Part shown: in pieces, positions 40,601-51,087 of the stretch
How the letters are laid out: each line of letters opens with the position of its first letter
Position numbering within the stretch: position 1 is the first letter of the stretch
From: Steinernema hermaphroditum
Taxonomy: Eukaryota > Nematoda > Chromadorea > Rhabditida > Steinernematidae
Assembly: GCA_030435675.1 (NCBI GenBank)
Contig: CM059625.1
Span: 1,240,001 to 1,304,000 of the forward strand
Direction: 5' to 3'
Length of the DNA: 64,000 nt
Notes under the pieces: model-generated
Told to the model about the DNA's origin: nothing
The model's input: only the letters and a program-made list of their open reading frames with translations
Databases searched by the model: none
Program-made: the position numbers and the translations under genes

Positions 40601-41490
40601 TGTGAATAGCACAGGGAAGGCGATCATTGGTAACACAAACCATATGTCCAATGGCGCCGCGCAAAAGTGTTCATCTGTGTTCAACCAAAAGTGTGTATAT
40701 CGGAAACGTTACTAATCGTTGTGCACTCCTATTTGAAGACCCCAGACATATCGAAACCAACCAAAGATCCAAAACATACCGAAACCAAGCATAAAAAGGC
40801 GCTTGAGCTATCCACGTATGCAGAACGGGCATCGTCAGAGAGGCTTGACGCCCAGAATGCGCTTACAGGCGAACAATATCATGCCGGTAAATGTTTACAT
40901 AAACCGGCTGATCGAATAATTTTCACAACGCTCTAAAGAGTGCCCTTAGAGTGTACATCAGTTGATTACACAGTTAGATGTTTGTTTTCTATTTTCTTAT
41001 ATGCATAGAGGCTTTGGGATTACCATTGTACGTTTCGTTTGCCGTCGTCATACACTTTTAAGCAGCACATCTCTCTAGCGGTCCCAACACATTTGTATTG
41101 TTGCCGCCCAAAATTTAAATTAAATCCAAATCTGCATGGTCTTGTACTGTGTGCAACGGATAAAGTGTGAAGCAAGGGGAAGGAGCGGAGAGCCACCGCT
41201 TGAGATGGAGGGAGAGGTGCGACACCCGTCGACAACCCGCGAAAGAAGTGTGAAGAAAGTGCATACCGTTTGTTCGACGCGCACACGAGCGCATCCGCTG
41301 CCGATTTTTATAAGCCTTTCTTGTCGATCTTTTTCAAGTCTTCTCCTATCATACGCCTTATATCAAATACGTTATTCCCAAGAGTGTATCTACCACTGGG
41401 TGTGCGTCTTATAGGCGGGCAAGTATTCATAAACCAAACACTATTCACCTGCGTGACGAGCATGTATTCCGAGTTAGATCTTGATCGCCT

Positions 41491-41501
41491 TATTTTTGCA
41501 G
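41491..41501 (+). promoter_or_regulatory. Likely spliced-leader acceptor site
   Basis: TATTTTTGCAG ends at 41501, 12 nt before the first in-frame ATG (41514) of the 168-aa gene. No upstream exon joins it in frame. This is the expected look of a nematode trans-splice site. Confidence 0.5.
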
Positions 41502-41513
41502 TTACTCTAACGA

Positions 41514-42248
41514 ATGCGTATAATGGATGAACATGCTAGTGAAGAATGTAAGCAAGCTAATGGGGATACGGGGTCGACCGATGAATTAGCTGAACTTCTT
41601 GAAGAGGTGAGAACCAAAAAACATATCCTGGAGAGATACATGGCGGCTGTCAAGTGCAGAGATGAGGACATCGCCAGAGCGCGGAATAGACTGGTATGTT
41701 GCAAGAAGTAACATAAATAACATTCTTCTAGGCCCAGGTGGCTGATGGATCTTCACGTAGGCTTCCTCTGATCGATTTTAATCGTGCGCCCTTGGTAAGC
41801 GAAAAGCCAATGCAACTTAATGGTCGCGCTCGCCAACTGCTGAAGCCTTCCTCCACCTCCAAGGTAAATTTACCTATTCCTAGACTAGGTTAAAATATCT
41901 AGCTAACGCAGAGCACAATCCTTCTGAACATCCCCTGAAAAAAAAGCAACTTGCACACGTGCTTTTCCACTTCTTGGTGTTCTTAACTGTAACTACCTTG
42001 TTGCAGACAATGGAAAACGCTATTCCTGATAATAACGGCGAAGTCATCAACGATGTTGTTGCATTAAGAGAAAGAAAAGAATTTCTGCTTAGCGAAATCA
42101 AAAAGGTATATTAATCCACGATGTATGAAAGAGTTCTTTGACTCATTTCCAGACGAAAGAATCATTGGATGAGAAGATGGTGATTTCGAGAGCCACTCAC
42201 ATGGAACTTTTCAGTCAACTAAGGAAACAACGCCAGGAAAAAGATTGA
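41514..42248 (+). CDS. Unrecognised 168-aa helical, highly charged protein
   Basis: Exons 41514-41693, 41732-41863, 42007-42105 and 42153-42248 total 507 nt, all joined at phase 0. An alternative start is the ATG at 41523, nine bases later in the same frame. The first exon is rich in Glu/Lys/Arg with heptad-like Leu spacing (DELAELLEEVRTKKHILERY). A basic, Ser/Pro-rich linker follows, then a second helical half (VALRERKEFLLSEIKK). This looks like a coiled coil, perhaps a subunit of a larger complex. I do not recognise the family. The intron at 41694-41731 is only 38 nt. The next gene starts 116 bp after the stop, which hints at an operon. Confidence 0.75.
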
Positions 42249-42364
42249 AACACCGCTCAACGCTAAAAAATTGTTAATAGCTGCATATCGTTAAACTGGA
42301 TGCAAAACACACTTAAAAGCTCAATTTCTTTCAAACACATCCGCAACGTCACTTTCGAAAAACT

Positions 42365-42639
42365 ATGAGTGGAGTGACAGCTTTACCAGTCGCCTTAGTT
42401 GAGGTCAACGGGCCGCCTCCGAGGCAGAATCCGATGTTTGACGTCGTGTAAATACTTTTTAGGTCTTTAAAGATCACTGGACACTAGGAGCTTACACAAG
42501 GAAAGAATTTTGTCCGCTTAGTCGACCGACTAGTGTGGAATATGAGAAAATGAAAGAAGAAGTGGAAAACACCGGAACACTTTGGTTCCAGATTGGCAAT
42601 TTAGGACTGGTTTCAGATCTTCGAGCAAAATTCAAATGA
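42365..42639 (+). CDS. Unrecognised 71-aa small protein
   Basis: Exon 1 is 42365-42403 and exon 2 is 42463-42639, 72 codons with the stop. Exon 2 reads VFKDHWTLGAYTRKEFCPL onward, with a later TGTLWFQIGNLGL. It has Trp/aromatic content and no stops, unlike chance ORFs nearby. The first exon (MSGVTALPVALVE) is joined through GAG|GTCAAC ... TTTTTAG. Without splicing, the frame stops at a TAA just before exon 2. The exon 1 choice is the weak part. No domain recognised; no signal peptide. It sits 116 bp behind the previous gene and 153 bp ahead of the Notch-like gene. Confidence 0.5.
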
Positions 42640-42792
42640 ACATGGGCAGATGTTTTCTATCGGTATTCCTGCGGCACCATATGTAACACAACTCTTCTAA
42701 ACAATCTTTTGCGCACATCTGGTGTTTTTCACTTCTTCCTCTGATCGCTTTCGAGTCGCCGGCTTTTGCTCGGGCCATTCCTTCAACGACTC

Positions 42793-45700
42793 ATGCTGCC
42801 AAAAATACTGGCTGTCTTGGTATTCGTCTGTTTACTGTCAACGAGCTCCGGAGACGAAAATTACCGTATTTGCATCGGTAGCGCTGGATTCTATCGCTGT
42901 TACAATGGAGGCGCATGCAGATATCGTTTCGATGAATGTACCTGCCCGACAGGTTTGAGATTAGGGAAAACTAAAGAAATTTTCTTTTATAATTATAGGC
43001 TTTTCTGGACAAGAGTGTTTAACGAATATCAACGACTGCGAAGATATCGACTGTGGCCACGGCATCTGCATCGATGGTCTTAATTCCTATACATGTGAAT
43101 GCGACGATGGGTATAAAGGTTGGAAGAGTGTATTTCTTTTAAGTAAATGCTCGTTCACATAGGAGTTCATTGCGAAGACGACATCGACGAGTGCGCCGAC
43201 AACACTCACAAATGCGCAAACAACGGCACATGCGTTAACAGTCGTGGATCATACGGTTGTGAATGTGTTCGCCATGAGAAATACAAGTATAATTTATATT
43301 TTGGTATGTTCTAAACAACGTTTTGTTACAATTTAACAGAGAATCTCAAGATAGCCATTTTGGAAAGATTGAAGAAAAAACAAACCTTGTGCTACAATAA
43401 GCTGGTGTGTTTTAGGAACGTTATGCCAGAACTTCGTGGATCCCTGTCGAAACTGGCCATTTAAACCGTGTGGAAAAAACGCAGAATGTGTACCAAATGC
43501 GAGTGGCTTCACTTGTCACTGCAATCTGGGCTACCAAGGAGAAGACTGCTCCGTGGATATCGACGAATGCGAAAAAGGGACGCACAATTGCCAAAATGGG
43601 GCTACCTGTGTCAACGTCGATGGATCTTACTACTGTCAGTGCAAAGACGAATGGCTTGGAGAGCATTGTGATATAAAGAAAGACGCTTGTGAACATAATC
43701 GATGTACGGATGGCGCAACCTGTGTGTCGACAGTAGGCGGCTATCGATGTGCTTGTCCACCAGGGAAAATTGGGACACACTGTACTCTGAATGATCCGTG
43801 CTTGAAAAACCCATGTGGAATGGACGGGCACTGTCTAGCAAATGAAACGAACGGTAAATTTGAGTGCGCTTGTTCTCCCGGAGTAACAGGACCTCTATGT
43901 AACGTGGATATCGACGAGTGTGAAGAAAATCCGTGTCAGAACAACGGAACCTGTGAGAATAGACATGGTTCGTATATTTGTGGTTGTGAGGCTTTTTTCT
44001 ATGGCGAACACTGCGAAAAGGGACACTCAGCGGTAAGCTGTCTCTAAAGCAAAGTTGCCTTCTATTTGCGTACTTTTAGGATGGAATAACAGACAATTTG
44101 AATATTTGTGCTGGATTCAACTGCACTACTAAGGCTGGAAATGGCGAATGTGATCACGAATGCAATTCTCTTGTCTGCGGTTATGACGGCGGCGACTGTT
44201 CCGTGGACGGGCACAATTTCCTTCCTGATTGTCCCTTCGCCGGCTTCTGTATGAGGGTATTTAAAGACGGTCACTGCGACCCAAAGTGCAACGTAAAAGA
44301 ATGTCATTTTGATGGATACGACTGTGATAAGAACGTGCCGAAATGCTCTCACAGTTATGCAGAATTCTGCATCAATAGCTATGGTGACGGCACGTGTCAA
44401 AGAATGTGCAACAATCGAGGATGCGGTTGGGATGGAGGGGATTGCCTGAAAAGTAGGTTCAACGCCCCCTTTACTTCTATAAAGGAAATGCAATTTTTTA
44501 AGCCCCGACAACCTTGGCTCAGTTCGGCTCCAATTGGGTGCAGAACCACCTAGCCATCGCGATCCGTACCTCTCCATGGGACCTATATCTCCGAATGAAC
44601 AGGCTACGCATGTTTCTCAGTAGCCGTCTTAAAGCAGTGGTTACGGTAGTTGTCGACGAATTTGACAGACCGCTGATTTATGAATGGTCGCCTGAGGAGC
44701 TCGCCCACAAGCAGATCACCTGGAACCAGAAATCATTGGCGAACTATGCAAATGATGCGTACGGTGTGCTCGTCAAGTTCTCTTTGGACGTCACAGTTTG
44801 CTTTGAAGAGCATATTGATTGGAAAGAATGTGTGAACAGTATTCAGCAAGCTGTCAACATCTTAGATACGCTGTCCATTCGGGAGCAGTTTCGAGACAGT
44901 GGATTCGATGTGAAGGATATAAGTGCTGTTAAAGACCGGAGAATGGGAGAGTGTGATTGGCGAATTACCGAGAACTGCTGGAGGGCGTTTGGAGATGGCA
45001 TGTGCGACAAAGAGTGCAATACTGTTGGTTGTGGCTTCGATGGGGGCGACTGTCTTAGAGGTGCGTCTGAACACCATAAACAATAATCTTTCTTAACGCT
45101 AATGGAAAAAAATCTGTATATTTCATTTAGAAGCGGAAAAGGACGAGAAGTATGTTTTACCTGGCTATTTGACGGTCATTGCTCTTTCAAACGATATTAA
45201 TGTCGACATCAGTCGGATTCTGATGAGATTGAGCAAGCAGCTGAGAGCCGTTGTCAGCGTAGCAATACGCAACAATGCGCAACCCTTAATTTATCGATGG
45301 AGCAGCTCTAACTTTTCCGGCGAACTGATTGATCTGGACCGTGAGAAACGTGCAAGTAATACTACGCTAAATCCCTTTCAACAAGAGCAAAAAGGTCTTG
45401 TTAACCAGGGCTATCTTATAAAGCTCAAGGTGGACACTAGTGTATGTCATCAGTGGGGCTGGACCAAGTGCATACCAGACGTCTACAGCGCTGCTGCAAA
45501 GCTCAATAAATTTGTGAAAAAGGTACTGCGACGGATGTGATCTGTTCACTTTATAACTGTTTTATAGAACCTCCAGCTGTACCTTATCTATGCATCAGAG
45601 TTGGACTTGGAATCTACAAGCTCAAATCTCACTGTCATCCACTACATTGCGCTATGCAGCATAATTTTTTCTACTTCTGTCACAGTGATTTTTATCACAT

Positions 45701-45861
45701 ATGTTGTTATCACCGTTCGCCGAAATCGCCTCTACAGGAATAGCTTTCAAAACATCAGTCTTCATTTTAAAGCTAGCGAACCAGACATTGTTACAATTCA
45801 GGAACCTGGGGAGGAGCGAAACCACCTTGTATCGCTTGCTTCCCGCTGTGATGATGCATGA
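42793..45861 (+). CDS. Notch-like transmembrane receptor with duplicated negative regulatory region and no ankyrin domain (884 aa)
   Basis: Exons 42793-42952, 42999-43118, 43163-43303, 43416-44032, 44080-44452, 44503-45060, 45131-45522, 45568-45861 total 2655 nt in frame. Order: signal peptide (MLPKILAVLVFVCLLSTSSG); eight EGF repeats to about residue 352, several with the calcium-binding start DIDEC; three Lin12-Notch repeats at about 353-470 (CGYDGGDC, CHFDGYDC, CGWDGGDC); a heterodimerisation (NOD/NODP-like) domain at about 471-610 (AVVTVVVDEFDRPLIYEWS); a fourth LNR at about 620-656 (CGFDGGDC); a second heterodimerisation domain at about 660-800 (RAVVSVAIRNNAQPLIYRWS); a membrane span at about 811-838; then basic TVRRNRLYR and a ~45-residue tail ending in TGA. 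Notch proteins are cell-contact receptors whose intracellular ankyrin part regulates genes. Here no RAM or ankyrin region is seen before the next gene. It could act as a decoy or ligand-binding membrane protein, or be a truncated duplicate. Two introns end in AAG or weak acceptors. Confidence 0.88.
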
Positions 45862-46296
45862 TCTGCAGGTGTATTTTTTCGACGATTGTTTATTAAACAG
45901 ATGGATATTGTCACTAATAAGTTACCTCGAAATAGGAAGTATTTACCTATACATGCCAGAACATGGCTGTAGCATAATTGTGCTTAATGGACGCGCAGTT
46001 CTTGCACTCATAGAGAGGACTCGACTCAAATAAATAGAATTCTCTAAAGTACCTCTGCAAATTAAGAACTGTAGCGAAGTCTCGCGTTCGACCATATCAC
46101 CATCATTTTTTAATCGACGCAAAAGGGCGAAGCACGGCGCGGAAGAACCTGTTCCTAATAAGCGCAAAAAACGGTTTTCAGAGTTTAACAAACGATATTA
46201 AGACTGCATGCAGCCAAACTAATTCTTATTCGTCTGTTTCGCTCTCGTTTGTCTAACTTAACATTAGGTAATCATACCTACTTTTGTGCTTTACAG
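45862..46296. other. Gap after the Notch-like gene with a possible basic terminal exon
   Basis: 46033-46202 is an open reading frame without ATG, ending in TAA, with a strongly basic, nuclear-signal-like part (NRRKRAKHG and PNKRKKRF). It could be an alternative last exon of the Notch-like gene. Candidate acceptors (CTCTAAAG at about 46051, CTGTAG at about 46073) are weak, and I cannot fix a donor in exon 8. Otherwise the region holds only the leader of the next gene. A hydrophobic reading FLFVCFALVCLT, after ATG and an in-frame TAA (from 46208), may be a broken signal-peptide exon of that gene. Confidence 0.35.
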
Positions 46297-47208
46297 ATGA
46301 CGAATGCCGACAGACCTGCCACACTGTGCTCACGCGTTAAAGGCCTATTCACCCATAAAGATAAAAGTGCTCGCCAGTGGAACCTGTCTATTCGAGCGGT
46401 GAAGGATTCAAATAAGTGGCGTTATTCCCTATTTGAAGTCACGACTAATGGAGCGTTCGTATCAAATTGCAATGATCTGAAGAATGCTGACCGGCGGTAT
46501 CTGCGCATTCATCGAATTGAACTGAAGGATTGGGAAGAATTCGATCATGTAGACGATGCCGATTGGACTACTCTCTGCATACATTCCGTACACGACGATC
46601 TTTTGACTTTTTTACATTGTCAGACTGCATCTCATCCGGAGTTGAAGATCGGTCCTGGGGGATCCACGGAACTCCAAAATGTGATCACTACATTTTTACT
46701 TTCCATGGGAAGTCGACGCTTATTCAGCAGTATATATCTGCCTTTTTACGGTTTGGAAAGCGAACAATTCCTGGTGCCGCAACTGAAATCTGGAAAGGTA
46801 GCAAAACTCGAATTACAAGGAGAGTGGCCACAGAGTGTCAAATTCCATATTATGACATATCTTTTGGCCACAAAGGAACCAATCTTGCATGTTTCCTACG
46901 AGACTGGTCTTATTGTTGACCGAATGCTGTTCGACCTAATTTATGCAAAATTCCAAAGTGGAAAGACGGCTGAGTTTAAGCTGTCGGGCTACCTCGGTAT
47001 AGACACAGAGTATTTCTGTTCACTCGCAGTGGACTGGCAGTGTTATGATCCGCTGAGCGACGTAACTTGGAGATCATCGTCAAATTCCGTAGGAATATTG
47101 TGTGTGGAATTTGAAGATGAGCGGGTGGTAATCTACACTTCGGAAGATAAACTTACTGATGTGATGTGTACGTGTGATAATCAGTCTGTAATTATGAATA
47201 AATGGTGA
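46297..47208 (+). CDS. Unnamed tandem family, copy 1 (303 aa, no signal peptide)
   Basis: First of five related copies in the window. The family pattern is visible: SNKWRYSLFEV near the N terminus, a central GSRRLFSSIYLPFYGLESEQF, then a Leu-rich LELQGEWPQSVKF, and a C-terminal LSGYLGIDTEY. The ATG lies directly behind an acceptor (GCTTTACAG|ATG), so a start at 46297 by trans-splicing is the simplest reading and the product would be cytosolic. An upstream signal exon may once have existed (46208-46243) but carries an in-frame TAA. AATAAA overlaps the stop region (about 47196). I do not know the function. The layout of an aromatic-Tyr motif followed by leucine-rich strands slightly recalls nematode FTH/DUF38 proteins, but I do not claim membership. 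Confidence 0.72.
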   Translation: MTNADRPATLCSRVKGLFTHKDKSARQWNLSIRAVKDSNKWRYSLFEVTTNGAFVSNCNDLKNADRRYLRIHRIELKDWEEFDHVDDADWTTLCIHSVHDDLLTFLHCQTASHPELKIGPGGSTELQNVITTFLLSMGSRRLFSSIYLPFYGLESEQFLVPQLKSGKVAKLELQGEWPQSVKFHIMTYLLATKEPILHVSYETGLIVDRMLFDLIYAKFQSGKTAEFKLSGYLGIDTEYFCSLAVDWQCYDPLSDVTWRSSSNSVGILCVEFEDERVVIYTSEDKLTDVMCTCDNQSVIMNKW

Positions 47209-47354
47209 AACACTACGAAACAGATCTTCTTCAAGGCACCAATGCAGGCTTCCCTTGTGGGAGAACTTGGCACAGCTCATTTTAGTGAAACGGTTTGGTT
47301 TAATAGAAAAATGTCGTCAACGAAATGTTGAGTTAGGTTTCATTTAAATTTTGT

Positions 47355-47370
47355 GGCCCTAAAGAGGGCC
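47355..47370 (-). terminator. Histone 3' stem-loop of H2A
   Basis: On the minus strand the 16-nt GGCCCTCTTTAGGGCC follows the H2A stop by 46 nt. It is the canonical replication-histone hairpin (six-base stem, TTTA-type loop) bound by stem-loop binding protein for 3' processing, and is flanked by CCCAAC and ACAA as at the other three genes. Confidence 0.93.
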
Positions 47371-47416
47371 GTTGGGATGGAAGGAGATGATTAACTCATC
47401 GCAAAGGGTAGAAGAC

Positions 47417-47800
47417 TTAGTCGGATTGTTCTCCAGTCTTCTTGGGTAGAAGCGACGCCTGGATGTTGGGGAGGACACCACCTTGGGCGATGGTCACTCC
47501 GGAGAGGAGCTTGTTCAGTTCTTCGTCGTTGCGGACGGCGAGCTGCAGATGGCGAGGGTTGATGCGGGTCTTCTTGTTGTCGCGAGCTGCGTTTCCAGCC
47601 AACTCGAGCACTTCGGCGGCGAGGTACTCGAGCACGGCGGCCAGGTAGACGGGCGCTCCGGCTCCGACACGCTCGGCGTAGTTTCCTTTGCGGAGCATGC
47701 GGTGAAGACGACCGACGGGGAACTGGAGACCGGCGCGAGAGGAGCGCGTCTTCGACTTGCCAGAGGTCTTGGCCTTTCCGCCTTTACCACGTCCAGACAT
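47417..47800 (-). CDS. Histone H2A, replication type (127 aa)
   Basis: Core nucleosome protein, pairs with H2B. Starts [11 protein letters not shown], contains the family signature AGLQFPVGR at about residues 23-31 and the acidic-patch region NDEELNKLL, and ends PKKTGEQSD. The length fits canonical H2A (no H2A.Z or macroH2A features). Intronless. A TATAAAA box lies 68 bp upstream (47868-47874, minus strand) and the stem-loop lies downstream. It is divergent to H2B at 49124. Codon use is GC-rich at third positions, unlike neighbours, as expected for highly expressed genes. Confidence 0.97.
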   Translation of the reverse strand: MSGRGKGGKAKTSGKSKTRSSRAGLQFPVGRLHRMLRKGNYAERVGAGAPVYLAAVLEYLAAEVLELAGNAARDNKKTRINPRHLQLAVRNDEELNKLLSGVTIAQGGVLPNIQASLLPKKTGEQSD

Positions 47801-47867
47801 TGCGCTTGCGAGGGAAGAGTTGAGTGAGCAGCACAGAGACTAAATGCATGTTGACGTGCATCCCGGG

Positions 47868-47874
47868 TTTTATA
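47868..47874 (-). promoter_or_regulatory. TATA box of H2A
   Basis: TATAAAA on the minus strand, 68 bp before the H2A start codon, a normal place for a histone core promoter. Confidence 0.7.
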
Positions 47875-47964
47875 CGGACATCCGAGCGCGCCGCCCCCAT
47901 TCTTCGCGCCTAATATCGCGCCCTGATCATCGCATAAAAGGTCGTGTATCGAGGTAGCCTTCAT

Positions 47965-48226
47965 ACAACTCACAAGGGACTGTTCCCAAGTGATACGCGC
48001 AGATCGAGCTGATATTTGGCACGGTGGTAGAGGTGCATCTGAGAAGTGGAGCACACAAAAACTCGCGTGCCAAAAATGAAGCTATCCACCCTAAACAAGG
48101 CCCTGAAGTTACCAAAATTCACGACACTCAATACTAGTGGCATTGCCATTGCAATGGCACGTTGTGCTCGTGTGGTCGAGGGGTAGTGCTCTGAGACGCC
48201 AGTCTACGGTCTCGAGTTCGATTCCC
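47965..48226 (+). repeat. 262-bp inverted repeat, left arm (between H2A and H2B)
   Basis: Nearly identical to the reverse complement of 48843-49104, with only a few substitutions and one small length difference seen by eye. The spacer is about 616 bp. Its outer end reads towards H2A and lies 165 bp upstream of the H2A start. Its inner end stops exactly at a tRNA-like B box. Confidence 0.9.
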
Positions 48227-48235
48227 ACAGAGAAG
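48160..48235 (+). other. tRNA-like sequence in left arm (degenerate)
   Basis: Has an A-box-like TGGTCGAGGGG (48173-48183) and a good B-box-like GAGTTCGATTCCC (48214-48226) at tRNA spacing, with GAGAC/GTCTC able to pair between them. The acceptor ends do not pair, so I read it as a tRNA-derived remnant or SINE head rather than a working tRNA. The right arm has the same unit with a GGGTTCGAGCCCA box. Confidence 0.45.
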
Positions 48236-48454
48236 CTTCTATTTTTCGACTTTCCTTCTTTTCACCGAAACTGTACATTATTATGTTTCTTGGTGTTTAA
48301 CAACACCGTTTCTTGTTTTGCATCAAATGTAGCCTAAAAACCCCTTTGCACGAATCCGAACTGGTAACCCAGATTTCACTTTTGTGGTGAAGCTGTTTTT
48401 CGTTCTTTCACGATCCCCTCTCTTTTGCTAATTACCTCAGGACATCAAACCAAA

Positions 48455-48550
48455 GAAGAATGGCAGGGATGGGTGTCGAACCCGGATCCCAAGAACGGCA
48501 ACCAAGAGACTATCCAGCTCGACCATATAAACAGTTGCCGCTGAGCCGGC
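48455..48550 (-). other. tRNA-like sequence in the inverted-repeat spacer (degenerate)
   Basis: On the minus strand it shows ATGGTCGAGCTGGATAG (A-box-like) and GGGTTCGACACCC (B-box-like) at tRNA-like spacing. The arms pair poorly and the acceptor stem is absent. Probably the same kind of tRNA-derived sequence as in the repeat arms. Confidence 0.4.
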
Positions 48551-48842
48551 AAAGTTGGCTATATTCAATAAAACGCGACTTTTAGAAGGCATTTACGCGT
48601 ATATGTGTTTGTATTGGCCAGAATCGAATAGGATCTGTCGTTCTGACATCTTAAACGATAAGGGGAGAGGGGGGAACGCGAAAGAATGAAAATCAACTCC
48701 ACGACAAAGGTGAAATTCGGGTTACCAATTCCGATTCCTGCAAAGGGTTCCAAACCAAAGACCAGTGTTGGTAAACGCCAGGAGATGTGAAAATATGCTG
48801 TTATGGTTAGAAGAAAGAAGATGGAAGCATAGTAAAACCTGG

Positions 48843-49104
48843 TTGGGCTCGAACCCGAGACCGTAGACTGGCGTCTCAGAGCACTACCCCTCGACCACAC
48901 GAGCACAACGTGCCATTGCAATTCAATGCCACTAGTATTGAGTGTCGTGAATTTTGGTAACTTTAGGGCCTTGTTTAGGGTGGATAGCTTCATTTTTGGC
49001 ACGCGAGTTTTTGTGTGCTCCACTTCTCAGATGCACCTCTACCACCGTGCCAAATATCAGCTCGATCTGCGCGTATCACTTGGGAACAGTCCCTTGTCAG
49101 TTGT
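48843..49104 (-). repeat. 262-bp inverted repeat, right arm (upstream of H2B)
   Basis: Mirror partner of 47965-48226. This arm ends only 19 bp before the H2B start codon, so it contains the H2B promoter and leader. The left arm sits 165 bp from H2A, so the two arms are not placed symmetrically relative to the genes. Confidence 0.9.
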
Positions 49105-49123
49105 TCATCTCTCTCGATCCGCC

Positions 49124-49495
49124 ATGCCACCCAAGCCGTCCGCCAAGGGAGCCAAGAAGGCCGCGAAGAGCCAGAAGGTCAGTCGTACCGGAGAGAAGAA
49201 GAAGAAGAAGTCCCGCAAGGAATCCTACTCCGTCTACGTCTATCGCGTGCTGAAGCAGGTCCACCCCGACACCGGCATCTCGTCGAAGGCCATGTCCATT
49301 ATGAACTCGTTCGTCAACGACGTCTTCGAACGCATCGCCGGTGAGGCCTCCAAGCTAGCCCACTACAACAAGCGCTCGACGATTGCTTCTCGTGAAATTC
49401 AGACCGCCGTCCGCCTCATCCTCCCAGGTGAACTCGCCAAGCACGCCGTCTCCGAAGGTACCAAGGCCGTCACCAAGTACACCAGCACCAAGTAA
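49124..49495 (+). CDS. Histone H2B, replication type (123 aa)
   Basis: Core nucleosome protein. Starts [15 protein letters not shown], has the basic run [14 protein letters not shown], the histone-fold [18 protein letters not shown], and ends AVTKYTSTK. An in-frame ATG upstream at about 49031 would add a non-histone extension, so the ATG at 49124 is chosen. Intronless, divergent from H2A, with a 3' stem-loop at 49541. Confidence 0.97.
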   Translation: MPPKPSAKGAKKAAKSQKVSRTGEKKKKKSRKESYSVYVYRVLKQVHPDTGISSKAMSIMNSFVNDVFERIAGEASKLAHYNKRSTIASREIQTAVRLILPGELAKHAVSEGTKAVTKYTSTK

Positions 49496-49540
49496 ATGGA
49501 ATGCGTGTCTTCCGATAGCCTCATTTTCTCCTAACCCAAC

Positions 49541-49556
49541 GGCCCTCTTTAGGGCC
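49541..49556 (+). terminator. Histone 3' stem-loop of H2B
   Basis: GGCCCTCTTTAGGGCC, 45 nt after the H2B stop, followed by ACAA. Same hairpin as at H2A, H4 and H3. Confidence 0.93.
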
Positions 49557-50056
49557 ACAAACTCTCAGTAAAACTTTAATAATAAGAAAGCGCGTTGCTA
49601 CTAAAAACCCGGACCATCAATAAGTTATTCTTTCTGTTGCGGGCATTTCGATTTACGTTGTCTATCTCTAGCACCAATAGACACTTGTTGCTGCTTTTTG
49701 TTCCCTATTAGTACCATCTACGTGCTCACGTGCACGCGCCGCGACATGGCATTTGAAAGCCCGCCAAAATTGTAACATCATCAGCATGGTCTTCGTTCAT
49801 TTTCGTGCCCACCTGTTTGCACAAGTAACAGAGGTACGTTAGAATATATCAGAAGCATGAATAGAAAAGCACGAAAGCTGTTATAGCTTGCCAATGTAGC
49901 TCACTTTTGCTGACATTCAACGAATACACGTGTCGAAATTCGCTTCTTTTTGATTATATGTGTTTCAGCAGACCGTACAAATAATTTACATTAATTCTAC
50001 CGTTCGATTTATTCCGACACGTTGATAACGAAGCAATCGTTTTATACAAGATATGT
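49557..50056. other. Spacer between the H2A/H2B and H4/H3 pairs
   Basis: About 500 bp between two converging histone 3' ends. I see nothing coding, no TATA-like promoter and no repeat. Confidence 0.6.
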
Positions 50057-50072
50057 GGCCCTAAAGAGGGCC
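50057..50072 (-). terminator. Histone 3' stem-loop of H4
   Basis: Minus-strand GGCCCTCTTTAGGGCC, 41 nt after the H4 stop; identical hairpin to the other three histone genes. Confidence 0.93.
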
Positions 50073-50113
50073 GTTGGGTTAGAAGAAGATGAGCCGAAGA
50101 CGAGGCAAACGCC

Positions 50114-51037
<924 letters not shown>

Positions 51038-51071
51038 GTGTCTTTCCCGTGATTCCATCACCCATCCCAAC

Positions 51072-51087
51072 GGCCCTCTTTAGGGCC
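51072..51087 (+). terminator. Histone 3' stem-loop of H3
   Basis: GGCCCTCTTTAGGGCC, 34 nt after the H3 stop, with CCCAAC before and ACAA after. Confidence 0.93.

Larger units (their letters stand above)
35676..41513. other. Intergenic region with minisatellite, no convincing gene
   Basis: The longest ORF is 35781-36200 (139 codons, ATG start, hydrophobic beginning MIMLFCVFL). It has no recognisable domain and one such ORF is expected by chance. A hydrophilic reading at about 40735-40885 ends in a good-looking donor (GCCG|GTAAATG), but splicing it to the acceptor at 41501 gives an immediate stop. The minisatellite at about 37.26-37.58 kb is listed separately. Confidence 0.55.

Noticed and set aside
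40667..40936. Hydrophilic ORF ending in a good donor
   Set aside because: Joining it to the acceptor at 41501 gives a stop within nine codons, and no other acceptor fits.
45862..47208. Search for ankyrin repeats belonging to the Notch-like gene
   Set aside because: None of the frames between 45862 and the family gene ending at 47208 shows ankyrin-type repeats.
47483..48054. Long ORFs over and beside H2A on both strands
   Set aside because: Shadow frames of the GC-rich H2A gene and of the inverted-repeat arm.
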